Shown here in pieces: positions 46,809-55,721 of a stretch of 64,000 nt of DNA (positions are counted from its first letter, which is position 1; the number at the start of each line of letters is the position of its first letter). The translations under genes were made by a program, and so were the position numbers. Under the pieces are notes generated by a model. It was given only the letters and a program-made list of their open reading frames with translations. It made no database searches and was not told the origin of the DNA. The stretch comes from Nocardioides sp. Soil805 (GTDB lineage: Bacteria; Actinomycetota; Actinomycetes; Propionibacteriales; Nocardioidaceae), in NCBI RefSeq assembly GCF_001429625.1, contig NZ_LMSU01000001.1:811498-875497 (forward strand), read 5' to 3'.

Positions 46809-49800
46809 TCATTCGTCGCCGCTCGACACGAGCTGCTGGGCAACGTGGCGGGCGAACGCGGGATCGGAGTGGATGCGTGCCACAACGTCGTCAGCGATCC
46901 GGTTCACGTCGATGGGTCCAGAGAGGTCAACCTGTGGATCCTGCGGGAACTGGACGTCGACTCGTCCGTCGTAGGCGCTTTCGCCGTTGTCGCCGTAGGC
47001 GCTAAGCACGTGGTCCATGACGAGCTGCACCTTCGACGTGAAGATGTCGAGGGTGTAGGGCGTCTCCGGCAACCCCTGGTCCAGGACCCGACGGATCGTG
47101 CTGTCGACGTCGCTCTTGATGTCGACCTTGCGGCGCCAGTCCTGGACGATCTTGTCGTGCAGGTGTTCGAGAAGCTTCTTGGCGCTGGTCTTCACGGTCT
47201 CGCGTTCGTCGTCGGTCAGCACCGGGTCGGGCTGGGTCAGCAGGTCGAAGATCGCGAGTTCTTCTTCCGTCAGACCTTCGCGCGCAGAGCGTTCCTCTTC
47301 CTGCGTCAAGGTCTGGGAGAGCTCGATGAGGCGTCGCAGGTACTCGTCGATGTTCACGCTGCCAGCGTTGTAGTCCTCGATGAGCTGCTCGATTCGCTCG
47401 ACCAACTCGTAGCGGGTCGGGTTTCGGACGGCAGCGCTGATGGCCTGCTGGCGGAGCAGCTGCGCCAACCGGTCGGTCTCGGCTCGTTCGCGGCCGGCGA
47501 ACCTAGCTGCTAGGCCGTCGAAGTTGATCTGGGACAGATCGATCAGGGGGTCCGGCTTGGTCCCCTCAGCGGCTGCCCGGATGACGTACTCCTCCGCGCC
47601 CACCGACCGGTCGAGCAAGGCGTCGACCGCGTCCGTGACGGCGTCGATGTCTGCCTCCGGCGGTCGAGTGACCTCCGCGATGCGTTCGGCGATCACTCGG
47701 ATCGCGGCGACGTTGCGCTGCTGCGCGGCGGCTGTCGGATCAGGCAGGAGGGCCTTGAAGAGCTTGCGAACCTGGCGTGCCTTCTGCTGGAAGTCGGTGC
47801 GGGTCTCCTCGTCCACGAGCAGCGCCTCGACAGTCGCGTCACGCTTGGCGACATGGTCGAACCCTTCGGCGTCGCGCATGGCCGCCAGGTTTACCCCGAC
47901 GCCGGAGCAGAAGTCGAACACCTCGGCCACGGCTGCGTCGAGCTCACCGGCGAGCGCGTCGATGATCTCGATGGGCGACTCGCCGGCCTCGGCCGCTCCG
48001 TAGATCGCGAGCGCCTTCTCAAGGTTTCGGAAGACGCCGACGTAGTCGACGATCAGCCCGTTGTCCTTCTCCGGGAAGACACGGTTAGCCCGGGCGATGG
48101 TCTGCATCAGCGTGTGGTTCCGCATCGGCCGGTCCAAGTAGACCGTGGAGACGCTAGGCGCGTCGAAGCCGGTCATCCACATCGCGCAGACGAACACCAA
48201 CCGCAGCGGATCCTCGGCGTCCTTGAACTTCTCGGCGAGGTCCTCGCGGATCATCCGCTCGCGGTGAGGCCTGATGTCGAGTCCGAGGTCGTCGAGCATC
48301 TTGAGCTCGTTCTGACTCTGCGAGACGACAACCGCCATGTCGGTGGTTTCCATCAGTTCGATCCGCGAGGCCAACCAAGGACGCTCCAGCTCGGGCAGCG
48401 CGTCGTGCTCAGCCTTCAACTCGGTCAGGTGCTGGGCCCAGGCGTCCTGGACCAGGTTGTACATCCGCACCGCGGCAGCCTTGTCGAGGCCGACGAACAT
48501 CGCCTTGCCGCTGAAGCCACGACCTACGAAGTGGGCGACGAGATCCTTGGCAATCCTCTTCAGACGCTTGGGTCGGGTCAGGAGCGTGTACTGCGTACCG
48601 AAGGTGCGTGCCAACTGGCCCTCGGCGTCCTCGTCGAGCTCGGCTTCCTCAAGGAGAGCGTTGAGGTCGTCGGAGAAGTTCTCGTTGTCCAGCTGGAGCT
48701 CGGGGATGCGGTTCTCGTAGTAGAGCGGGACAGTCGCGCCATCCTCGATCGCGTCGCGGAAGTTGTAGACGCTGACGTAGGTGCCGAACTGCTCGCGCGT
48801 CGCCTCTTCCTCGCCCTTGATCAACGGCGTGCCGGTGAAACCCATCATCGACGCGTTGGGAAGCGCGAGGCGCATGTTGAGGGCGAGGGTGTCGTACTGG
48901 CTGCGGTGCGCCTCGTCGGTGATGACGATGACATCGGAACGCTCTGAGAGCACCGGCATCTGGCGCTCCCCCAGCGCCTTGGAGGGCTGGAACTTGTGGA
49001 TCAGGGTGAACACGTACCGGTGATCGGCAGTCAGCAGCTCGCGCAGGTGGGTCCCGGACTCCGCGTGCACCCGCGCCTCTGGCGAGATTGCTCCGGCGTC
49101 GGCGAACTCGCCGTGGAGCTGGGTGTCGAGCTCGCTGCGGTCGGTGACCATGACGAAAGTCCACTTGCCAGGCACCTGACGCAGCACCTTCTGGGTGAAC
49201 CACAACATGGACAGCGATTTGCCCGAGCCCTGGGTGTGCCAGAAGACACCGAGACGCTTGTCCTGCTCCGCGCGGGCCCGATGGAGGTTCTCGATCGCTG
49301 CGTTGACGCCGAGGTACTGGTGCGAGCGCGCCAGGACCTTGATGAGGCCACCGGGGCGCTCCATGTAGGCGACGAAGTTCTCAAGCAGGTCCAGCAGCAC
49401 GGCAGGGTCACAGGTGCCGCGCAGGGCCGTCTCCAACGCGACCGCTCCCCGGGTGCCGTGAGCGTCGATGACCAACCAGTCGTTGAAGAACTCCCACGGC
49501 GAGTACGTCGACCCGACCTTGGCGTGGCTGCCGTTGGACAGCAGCACGAAGCAGTTCGGGATGAACAGCTGCGGGATGGTGTCGCGGTAGTCGGTCAGGT
49601 TGTTGTCGTACGCGGACTTGACCGACTCGTTGGGCTCCTTGAACTCCATCAGCACCAAGGGGACGCCGTTGACAAACAGCGCAACATCAAGGCGTCTGCT
49701 GTGGAGGGTGCCCTTGACCCACAGTTGCTGCACGGCCAGCAAGTCGTTGCTCGTCGGGTTAGCCAAATCGAGAAACCGCAGGGTCTCGATCTGCTTCGCA

Positions 49801-50135
49801 CCTTGGTCGTCGGTCCACTCGGCCAGGTAGCCGTCACGCAGCAGATCGTGGACCTCGCGATTGGCGCGGACCCGATCCATGGCCGAGCGGTCCTTGGTCA
49901 GCGCGTCAATGGCCTCGTTGATGGCGAGGTCTGGCACGCCCTCCGGACACAACTTGCGCATCGCGGAACGCAAACGATGAGTCAACACGACGTCGTGCTG
50001 CGAGTCACGACCGAGCGTTCCCTCCGACCCGAGGACCTCGTGGAACGCGTCGACCGGCGTCCAACCGAGGTGCTCCAGCAACTCCATGCTCGGCTTCTCC
50101 ACGTAGAGATACTCCGCCCCCGCCGGCACCATCAC
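46809..50135 (-). CDS. hsdR: Type I restriction enzyme, R subunit
   Basis: A 1108-aa motor/nuclease subunit. The N-terminal PD-(D/E)xK site is LDVALFVNGVPLVLMEFKEPNE (D and E-x-K near residues 150-165). The helicase domain has Walker A HTQGSGKS (about residue 307), DEAHR motif II and GFTGTP motif III. A helical C-terminal region for binding MTase follows. It translocates and cleaves unmodified DNA. The GTG start overlaps the hsdS stop as GTGA; the next codon ATG at 50132 is an alternative. Confidence 0.95.
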   Translation of the reverse strand: MMVPAGAEYLYVEKPSMELLEHLGWTPVDAFHEVLGSEGTLGRDSQHDVVLTHRLRSAMRKLCPEGVPDLAINEAIDALTKDRSAMDRVRANREVHDLLRDGYLAEWTDDQGAKQIETLRFLDLANPTSNDLLAVQQLWVKGTLHSRRLDVALFVNGVPLVLMEFKEPNESVKSAYDNNLTDYRDTIPQLFIPNCFVLLSNGSHAKVGSTYSPWEFFNDWLVIDAHGTRGAVALETALRGTCDPAVLLDLLENFVAYMERPGGLIKVLARSHQYLGVNAAIENLHRARAEQDKRLGVFWHTQGSGKSLSMLWFTQKVLRQVPGKWTFVMVTDRSELDTQLHGEFADAGAISPEARVHAESGTHLRELLTADHRYVFTLIHKFQPSKALGERQMPVLSERSDVIVITDEAHRSQYDTLALNMRLALPNASMMGFTGTPLIKGEEEATREQFGTYVSVYNFRDAIEDGATVPLYYENRIPELQLDNENFSDDLNALLEEAELDEDAEGQLARTFGTQYTLLTRPKRLKRIAKDLVAHFVGRGFSGKAMFVGLDKAAAVRMYNLVQDAWAQHLTELKAEHDALPELERPWLASRIELMETTDMAVVVSQSQNELKMLDDLGLDIRPHRERMIREDLAEKFKDAEDPLRLVFVCAMWMTGFDAPSVSTVYLDRPMRNHTLMQTIARANRVFPEKDNGLIVDYVGVFRNLEKALAIYGAAEAGESPIEIIDALAGELDAAVAEVFDFCSGVGVNLAAMRDAEGFDHVAKRDATVEALLVDEETRTDFQQKARQVRKLFKALLPDPTAAAQQRNVAAIRVIAERIAEVTRPPEADIDAVTDAVDALLDRSVGAEEYVIRAAAEGTKPDPLIDLSQINFDGLAARFAGRERAETDRLAQLLRQQAISAAVRNPTRYELVERIEQLIEDYNAGSVNIDEYLRRLIELSQTLTQEEERSAREGLTEEELAIFDLLTQPDPVLTDDERETVKTSAKKLLEHLHDKIVQDWRRKVDIKSDVDSTIRRVLDQGLPETPYTLDIFTSKVQLVMDHVLSAYGDNGESAYDGRVDVQFPQDPQVDLSGPIDVNRIADDVVARIHSDPAFARHVAQQLVSSGDE

Positions 50136-51382
50136 GCCACCTCAGCTTCGATCAACGCGTTGAGGTCAAGCGTCGACACGTCAATCTGTCCCGTCACCAA
50201 CCGTGGCAGCAGGAGGTCACGTAGGTTCCGGAGACTCTCGGTCTCGTCCAGCAGAACCGCGGCCTGGGACAGCAGCGGCTCCACCGTGGTCTCGAACTTG
50301 TCTCCGAGCCCCTCCGGCGGCACCGCAAGTAGATAGCTGTCGAAGCACTCGTTGCGCACCCGCTGTCGACCGCTGGCGCCACTCATGCTCGCGATGGCAT
50401 GTCCCCTGAAGTCATCCTCTCGCGCCAAGCAGTACGTGAACGCCGGTCCGACGAGCCGCCCTCGCAGCACGATGAACTCGGTCGACCCGAGGCCGACTTC
50501 GCCGTCGGGTAGAGACTGCACAAGACCCGTCTTACCGTTCTGCAAGCAAGGCGTGATCCGAGCAAACAGAGTGTCGCCGCGCTCGAACTTGGCACCGGAA
50601 CTTCCTGAACGAACCTGGCTCGGACGACACCCCATGCTTCGTTCATCGAGATCACCCATCGCAATGAAGGGGCGTTCGACCGACCTATCGAACTTGACGC
50701 GGGGGTTGATCGTCAGAGCGGTGGAGGCGGGGGCGATCTCCCACCCCGCGGGCGTCGCGCCGAGGGCCGAGTCGGCCATGGGAACGTCGCTATGGCCTGG
50801 GTAACGGAACTGCACGAACCACTCGCGGTAGATGGCCCGTGCCGTCTCTTCTAGCACCTCCACCCGACGCCGATCGTTCTCGATCAGGTCCTCGATGCAG
50901 TCGAGAATTTCCCCAACCGCCTGTTGGGCCGGCCGTGCAATGAGCGGTATCTCGAGAGCCCTGAGTTCGGGTTGCCGAATGCCGCTGACGGTAGTCCCGC
51001 TCGAGCGGCGTCCAAGGGCAGCCTGCGCTTGCGGCGATCGCAAGTAGTGAAACATGAAGCTCGGATCGACCTTTTCCGAGTCAGGGCGGAGAAGGATCAC
51101 TCGCTGGGCCAATGCGATGCGAGCATCTACCCCTACGCGTGCGACCTCGCCGAGGGGCGCTTCCGTGGTGATGAGAATGTCACCGCTGGCTGGCAAACCT
51201 CGTCTCATCCACGCGTCGTAGTTGTCTTCTGCGATGTACTCGCGCGGCTCGGCCAGAATGATGCCGCCCTTGATCACCTTCGCCGTGATCAAGGGAACGC
51301 CTGAAGCTGTCTTGGGGGGTGTCTTTCCGCGGTAGTCGATCAGCGTCGTGATCAAGTCGCCGACTGTGCTTTCCCCCGTCAT
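50132..51382 (-). CDS. hsdS: Type I restriction enzyme, specificity subunit
   Basis: A 416-aa S subunit with two target-recognition domains (about residues 1-140 and 200-360) separated by helical spacers (LIENDRRRVEVLEETARAIYREWF and the C-terminal LLDETESLRNLRDLLLPRLV). Both TRDs end in the typical SGxSGR/STGTTVxGIRQ-like strands (SSGTTVSGIRQPELRALEIP). It determines the bipartite DNA site, which cannot be read from sequence. It overlaps hsdM and hsdR by 4 nt each. Confidence 0.94.
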   Translation of the reverse strand: MTGESTVGDLITTLIDYRGKTPPKTASGVPLITAKVIKGGIILAEPREYIAEDNYDAWMRRGLPASGDILITTEAPLGEVARVGVDARIALAQRVILLRPDSEKVDPSFMFHYLRSPQAQAALGRRSSGTTVSGIRQPELRALEIPLIARPAQQAVGEILDCIEDLIENDRRRVEVLEETARAIYREWFVQFRYPGHSDVPMADSALGATPAGWEIAPASTALTINPRVKFDRSVERPFIAMGDLDERSMGCRPSQVRSGSSGAKFERGDTLFARITPCLQNGKTGLVQSLPDGEVGLGSTEFIVLRGRLVGPAFTYCLAREDDFRGHAIASMSGASGRQRVRNECFDSYLLAVPPEGLGDKFETTVEPLLSQAAVLLDETESLRNLRDLLLPRLVTGQIDVSTLDLNALIEAEVA

Positions 51383-52929
51383 ACGTTGAGAATCCCTTGA
51401 ACAGCAGCCTCGACCTTCGAGCGCAGCACGTCGGCCTGATCGCCGAGCATGATGAACTCCTCGTACAGAGCCTCGAGGTCGCCAATGAAGTCAACGTCGC
51501 TCTCGTCGACCGCGGCGATGCCGGCATAGCGGCCCGGGTTGAGGCTCCAGCCCTGCTCCTTGATCTCCACCCTAGAGGCGACCTTGCAGAGGCCGCCGAC
51601 GTCGACGTACTTTCCGTCGGGGAAGTACTCCTTGAGCAGGACCTCGCTTCCACTAGTCGTCTCGATGTCCTCGCCGCGGTAGAGCCGCACGATGTTGGCC
51701 AGGAACTCGATCTGCTCGGGCAGGAAGTCGCGGTGGGCGCGGTCGATCTGTCGGAAGATGTTGCGTGCGTCGAGGAACAGCACGGTGTCTTGGCGCGGTG
51801 TACCGACCTTCGCCTTGTCGAGGAACCAGAGCGTCACGGGCAGGGTGACGGTGTAGAAGAAGTTTGGGCCGATGGCGACCATTACATCGACGGTCCCGGA
51901 CTCGATCAGCTCCTTGCGGATCTCCTTCTCCGAGTGACCTGCGTCGCCAGCGGAGTTCGCCATCACGAAGCCAGCACGACCCTTCGGCGAGAGCGCGGCG
52001 TAGAACTGCTGGATCCAGACGAAGTTGCCGTTGTCAGCCTTCGGCATGCCGAACGGGAACCGCTTGTCGCCAGCCAGTTGGTCCTTCTTGATCTTGCTGA
52101 CGTTGAACGGCGGGTTCGCCATCACGTAGTCGAAGGCACCGACCGCACCGTGCGGGTCCTCGTAGTAGCTGTTCGCCTGGCGGATGTCGCCAGAGAGCCC
52201 GTGGAGCGCCAGGTTCATCTTCGCCAACGGCACGGTGTCCTCGGTCTTCTCCGCGCCGAAAACCGAGAGCTTGCGGCTGGCCGACTCGTTGTGCCGCTCG
52301 ACGAACTTCGCGCACTGAACGAACATGCCACCCGACCCGCAGGCAGGATCGAAGACGCGGCCTTGGAAGGGTTCCAGGATCTCGACGATGAGACGAACGA
52401 TCGAGTAGGGCGTGAAGTACTCACCGCCGCCCTTACCCTCCTGCGCGGCGAAGTTAGAGAGGAAGTCCTCGTAGATGAAGCCGAAGGCGTCGCCTTCGAG
52501 CCGGGTAGGCAGGGGTGCGAAGAGCCGCAGCAGCTCGGTCAGGGTCGAGCGGTCCAGCTTCTGGTATCCGCGCGGCAGGATGTCCTTGAGCTCGGGATTG
52601 GCTTCCTCGATGGCCTTGATGGCCTCGTCGGTGGCCTTGCCGATGTCCTCGCCCTCAGGCAACTCAACGAGGGTCGACAGCCGCGATTCGTCAGGGACAT
52701 ACAGAACGGACTTCGCCTTGTAGTCCCCGATCGTCGCCGGATTGCGGGCGCTCGACTTCGCTTCGACCTCGGCACGCACCGCCTCGAAGCGATTCTCGGC
52801 GTACGCGAGAAACACCAGCCCGAGGACGGGGTCCCGGTACTGGACCGGGGTGAGCTTGGAGTTGGCCCGAAGTTCGTCGGCCGCGGCCCACAGAGTCGCG
52901 CGCACCTTTGCCAAGTCAGTCGCTTTCAC
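51379..52929 (-). CDS. hsdM: Type I restriction enzyme, M subunit (N6-adenine methyltransferase)
   Basis: A 516-aa methyltransferase. The N-terminal helical domain is followed by the AdoMet motif I FDPACGSGGMF (Asp194) and the catalytic motif IV NPPFN (about residue 273). With HsdS it methylates adenines in the recognition site. The GTG start is 6 nt after a TAGCCT box and has no ribosome site, so the operon M-S-R probably begins as a leaderless mRNA. Confidence 0.95.
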   Translation of the reverse strand: MKATDLAKVRATLWAAADELRANSKLTPVQYRDPVLGLVFLAYAENRFEAVRAEVEAKSSARNPATIGDYKAKSVLYVPDESRLSTLVELPEGEDIGKATDEAIKAIEEANPELKDILPRGYQKLDRSTLTELLRLFAPLPTRLEGDAFGFIYEDFLSNFAAQEGKGGGEYFTPYSIVRLIVEILEPFQGRVFDPACGSGGMFVQCAKFVERHNESASRKLSVFGAEKTEDTVPLAKMNLALHGLSGDIRQANSYYEDPHGAVGAFDYVMANPPFNVSKIKKDQLAGDKRFPFGMPKADNGNFVWIQQFYAALSPKGRAGFVMANSAGDAGHSEKEIRKELIESGTVDVMVAIGPNFFYTVTLPVTLWFLDKAKVGTPRQDTVLFLDARNIFRQIDRAHRDFLPEQIEFLANIVRLYRGEDIETTSGSEVLLKEYFPDGKYVDVGGLCKVASRVEIKEQGWSLNPGRYAGIAAVDESDVDFIGDLEALYEEFIMLGDQADVLRSKVEAAVQGILNV

Positions 52930-52935
52930 AGGTGG

Positions 52936-52941
52936 AGGCTA
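52936..52941 (-). promoter_or_regulatory. -10 box TAGCCT for hsdMSR
   Basis: TAGCCT on the minus strand, 6 nt before the hsdM GTG at 52929. Confidence 0.55.
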
Positions 52942-53024
52942 TCCGCGGCCCACGAAGCCTCCCGCTGGAACCGCCGAAGTCCCGAGAGATCGAGCAGCTG
53001 GCGCAGCCCCCTGAGGCGCACGAA

Positions 53025-53052
53025 AGCCGCCCCGACAGGTGTCGGGGCGGCT
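53025..53052 (-). terminator. Terminator of the tmRNA gene
   Basis: Stem AGCCGCCCCGAC (53025-53036) / GTCGGGGCGGCT (53041-53052). On the minus strand it is followed by TTTCGT. It lies about 90 nt downstream of the mature tmRNA 3' end and closely resembles the hairpin at 36391-36424. Confidence 0.75.
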
Positions 53053-53057
53053 CTCGA

Positions 53058-53110
53058 TCAAGAGGGCTGGCTCCCGGTGGTGCGACCCACCGAGACCGGC
53101 AATTCTGCGA
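53058..53110. repeat. Right attachment-like repeat (attR candidate)
   Basis: TCAAGAGGGCTGG (53058-53070) is identical to 36427-36439, with weaker similarity continuing for about 40 nt toward the tmRNA 3' end. It is the partner of the left repeat. Confidence 0.6.
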
Positions 53111-53141
53111 AGAGTCCTCGCTTATTCTGCGAAGACCCCTG

Positions 53142-53511
53142 TGTGGAGCTGGCGGGAATCGAACCCGCGTCCTCGAGCGTCGAACCAGGTCTTCTCCGGG
53201 TGCAGTCTGTGTTGTCGCTTTTCTCGGCCCCGGCGCTCGCACAGACACGTCGCCGACAGGCCCAGTCAGGATGAAGTCCCGGCCACCCCTCCTGACAGAG
53301 AGTGGCCAGCAAGTCCTCTAGATGAGGCCTGGGTCCGGGACGAGGACGGGTGCCCGGTCAGACCCTTCGATCACTGCTCAGGCAGCGAGAGCGAAGTCGT
53401 TGCGATTGGTGTTGGCAACTATGGTTTTGCAGCGATCGTTTACGAGATGACGCTGCCTTCTCGACCCGCTTCCCCTGGGACTAACGTCCCAAGTCGAAAC
53501 CGATCAGCCCC
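53142..53511 (-). ncRNA. ssrA: tmRNA (transfer-messenger RNA)
   Basis: The minus strand begins GGGGCTGATCGGTTTCGACT and ends in a tRNA-like T-arm and acceptor (GGTTCGATTCCCGCC, then AGCTCCACA). The 5' GGGGCTG pairs with 3' CAGCTCC. The tag reading frame (53416 down to 53378) starts at GCC after ATAGTT and encodes ANTNRNDFALAA then TGA; the ALAA end is the usual protease signal. It rescues stalled ribosomes with SmpB, encoded at 55.1-55.6 kb on the same strand. Ends are approximate by a few nt, and a CCA end does not appear to be encoded. Confidence 0.95.
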
Positions 53512-53583
53512 TCTTGAGTTGTGTCGTGCGGTGGTGCGTGGTCAGTCTACGGGTCAACACCGACGGACACCGCATGCATTCCC

Positions 53584-54153
53584 TCAGGCGACGCCGAGGT
53601 CCAGCTCCGCGCCCTGGTCGACGACCTCCGGCGTGGTGGTCAGTCCCAGCCGTGGGTCGGTCGCCACGGCCGCCAGGTCCGCGAGGTCGATGCCGAGGTC
53701 GAGGTCGCGCGGGTCGCCGGTGATCGTGGGGCCGCCGAGGCCCACGACGACGTCCTCGCCGTCGCGCCGGTCGATGACGTAGACGACGCCGGGGTCCTCC
53801 TCCGGCTCCAGCTCCTGCCAGGCGAGCGTCACCTCGTGCCCGTCGTACTCCTGCTGCACGCACTCGTCGAAGAAGCTCGGGTCGGCACAGACCAGCGGGC
53901 TGTCGGTGGTCGGCGCGACGGCCACCTCGACCGACAGCCTCCCGAAGCGCATCGTGGCGCCCGGGGACTCCTGGCCGAGCTCGCGGGTGAAGACGTCCCA
54001 CCGCGCCACGTCCCGGGCGGGCCGGCCCAGGACGTCCTGGGTGACCGCAGCGATGGCACCCGGCGTGATCGGCTCGTCGCCGGCGTCGCTTGCTCCGCCG
54101 CACCCGGCCAGCAGCACGCACGACAGCACGACGAGCGCTCTCCCCCGAGTCAT
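53584..54153 (-). CDS. Unknown lipoprotein
   Basis: A 189-aa protein with a short signal peptide ending in the lipobox VLLAGC. The mature part has no recognised domain; two cysteines (LVCADPS, DECVQQ) may pair. The protein is acidic. The gene is the last of a minus-strand run after the amidohydrolase and just upstream of ssrA. Confidence 0.8.
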   Translation of the reverse strand: MTRGRALVVLSCVLLAGCGGASDAGDEPITPGAIAAVTQDVLGRPARDVARWDVFTRELGQESPGATMRFGRLSVEVAVAPTTDSPLVCADPSFFDECVQQEYDGHEVTLAWQELEPEEDPGVVYVIDRRDGEDVVVGLGGPTITGDPRDLDLGIDLADLAAVATDPRLGLTTTPEVVDQGAELDLGVA

Positions 54154-54181
54154 CCCGGCAGCCTACGGGCGCCGGGCCGCG

Positions 54182-55075
54182 TCAGCCGAGCAGCGCGTGC
54201 CCGTTGTCCCAGCAGACCGCACGCAGCCAGTCGTCACCGAGGTCGAGCCGGCTGAGCGCCTCGAGCTGGTGGGCGTAGGGGTAGGGGATGTTCGGGAAGT
54301 CGGAGCCGAGCAGCACCTTGCCGGCCAGCCCCAGGTCGCGCAGCCGGGGCAGCAGCGCAGTCGGGTAGACCCCGCCCATCTCGGAGAAGAAGTCGGTGAA
54401 GGCCATCGTGGTGTCCAGCGCGACCCGCTCGTGGCGCTCCGCGAGCGCGAGGAACTCGGCGTACTCCGGCGCCCCGGCGTGCGCGATCACCAGCCGCAGC
54501 CGCGGGTGCCGCGCCAGCAGGGCAGCGACCGGGCCCGGCCCGGTGTGCTCGGTGGGGACCGGCCCGCTGCCGGCGTGCAGCACGACCGGCGTGCCCGCCT
54601 CGGCGACCAGGCCCCACGCCTCGTCCAGGAGCGGGTCGGCGACGTCGAAGCCGCCGACCTGCACGTGCACCTTGAAGACCTCGACGTCGGCGAGCCGGGC
54701 GGCGACGTACGACGCCGCGGACTCCTCGGGGAAGAACGTCGCGCAGACTGCGGCCTCGGGCACGCGGGCGGCGAAGCCGGCCGCCCAGTCGTTGAGCCAG
54801 TCGGCCATCCCGGGTCGGTGGGCGTAGGGCAGCGCCGTGAAGCGGACGACCCCCAGCGATCGCAGCACCTCGACGAGGACCTCGTCGGTGTCGCGGTAGT
54901 GCAGCGGCCACGACCGGCCGATGAGCGGCCCGGCTGAGTCGAACTGGGCGCGGACCTTGTCCATCACCGAGGGTGGCAGGAAGTGCGTGTGGACGTCGAC
55001 GAGGCCCGGCAGCCCGAGTGCCGCCGTCCACTCCCGCACCGTGGCGTCCCCGGCGGCGTCGGCGGTGGGGGCCAT
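54182..55075 (-). CDS. Amidohydrolase-family protein (amidohydro_2)
   Basis: A 297-aa TIM-barrel metal hydrolase. Metal ligands fit VDVHTHFLPP (HxH), VVLHAGSG, LVIAHAGAP and GSDFPNIPYPYAHQLEAL (Asp). It belongs with decarboxylase- or lactonase-like amidohydrolases rather than ureases, so decarboxylation is possible. Substrate unknown. The ATG at 55075 overlaps the smpB stop by 1 nt (TGATG). Confidence 0.88.
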   Translation of the reverse strand: MAPTADAAGDATVREWTAALGLPGLVDVHTHFLPPSVMDKVRAQFDSAGPLIGRSWPLHYRDTDEVLVEVLRSLGVVRFTALPYAHRPGMADWLNDWAAGFAARVPEAAVCATFFPEESAASYVAARLADVEVFKVHVQVGGFDVADPLLDEAWGLVAEAGTPVVLHAGSGPVPTEHTGPGPVAALLARHPRLRLVIAHAGAPEYAEFLALAERHERVALDTTMAFTDFFSEMGGVYPTALLPRLRDLGLAGKVLLGSDFPNIPYPYAHQLEALSRLDLGDDWLRAVCWDNGHALLG

Positions 55076-55566
55076 CAGTCGCGGTGGCCCTTGAGCCGAC
55101 GCTGGACGGCCTGCTCCTTCTCCCGGTTGGCCTGGCGCTCGGCCAGGGAGTGCCGCTTGTCGTACTCCTTCTTGCCCTTGGCCAGCGCGATCTCGACCTT
55201 CGCGCGGCCGTCCTTGAAGTACAGCGAGAGCGGGACGATGGTGAAGCCCTTGTCCCCCACCTTGCGCTCGAGCTTGGTGATCTCGGCCCGGTTGAGGAGC
55301 AGCTTGCGCTTGCGGCGCGCGGCGTGGTTGGTCCAGGTGCCCTGGGCGTACTCCGGGATGTGGACGCCGTGCAGCCACACCTCGCCGTTGTCGAGGTCGA
55401 CGAAGCCGTCGACCAGGCTGGCGCGCCCGGCCCGCAGCGACTTCACCTCGGTCCCCTGGAGCACCATGCCGGCCTCGAAGGTGTCCTCGATGAGGTAGTC
55501 GTGGCGCGCCTTCTTGTTCTGCGCGATCAACCGGTTGCGCTGGTCCTTCGCGGTCTCCTTGGCCAT
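55075..55566 (-). CDS. smpB: SsrA-binding protein
   Basis: A 163-aa RNA-binding protein. It includes [29 protein letters not shown], the [18 protein letters not shown] beta-barrel segment, IVPLSLYFK and a basic C-terminal tail ([20 protein letters not shown]) that enters the decoding centre. It delivers tmRNA to stalled ribosomes. The tmRNA gene is 1.5 kb downstream on the same strand. Confidence 0.97.
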   Translation of the reverse strand: MAKETAKDQRNRLIAQNKKARHDYLIEDTFEAGMVLQGTEVKSLRAGRASLVDGFVDLDNGEVWLHGVHIPEYAQGTWTNHAARRKRKLLLNRAEITKLERKVGDKGFTIVPLSLYFKDGRAKVEIALAKGKKEYDKRHSLAERQANREKEQAVQRRLKGHRD

Positions 55567-55721
55567 GGCGCCATTCTCTCAGTCGGTCGCAACCTGATTG
55601 CATCCCCGCCTCGCACTAGATCTCGAGACGACTCACGCACCCCTTCGCTGCGCTCAGGTGTACGTCGAGTCCCTCGATCTGATGCCCTCATCGGCCCCTC
55701 GCTGCGCTCGGGACCGGCGCA

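Larger units (their letters stand above)
36427..53070. mobile_element. Genomic island next to the tmRNA gene
   Basis: About 16.6 kb between the two repeat copies. The left third is visibly less GC-rich than the flanking core. It carries unknown genes, an AbiGi-like gene, a recombinase/transposase-like module and a type I restriction-modification operon. No intact tyrosine or serine integrase was found, so the element may be immobile, mobilised in trans, or moved by the module at 42.9-46.7 kb. Boundaries rest on the repeats only. Confidence 0.65.
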
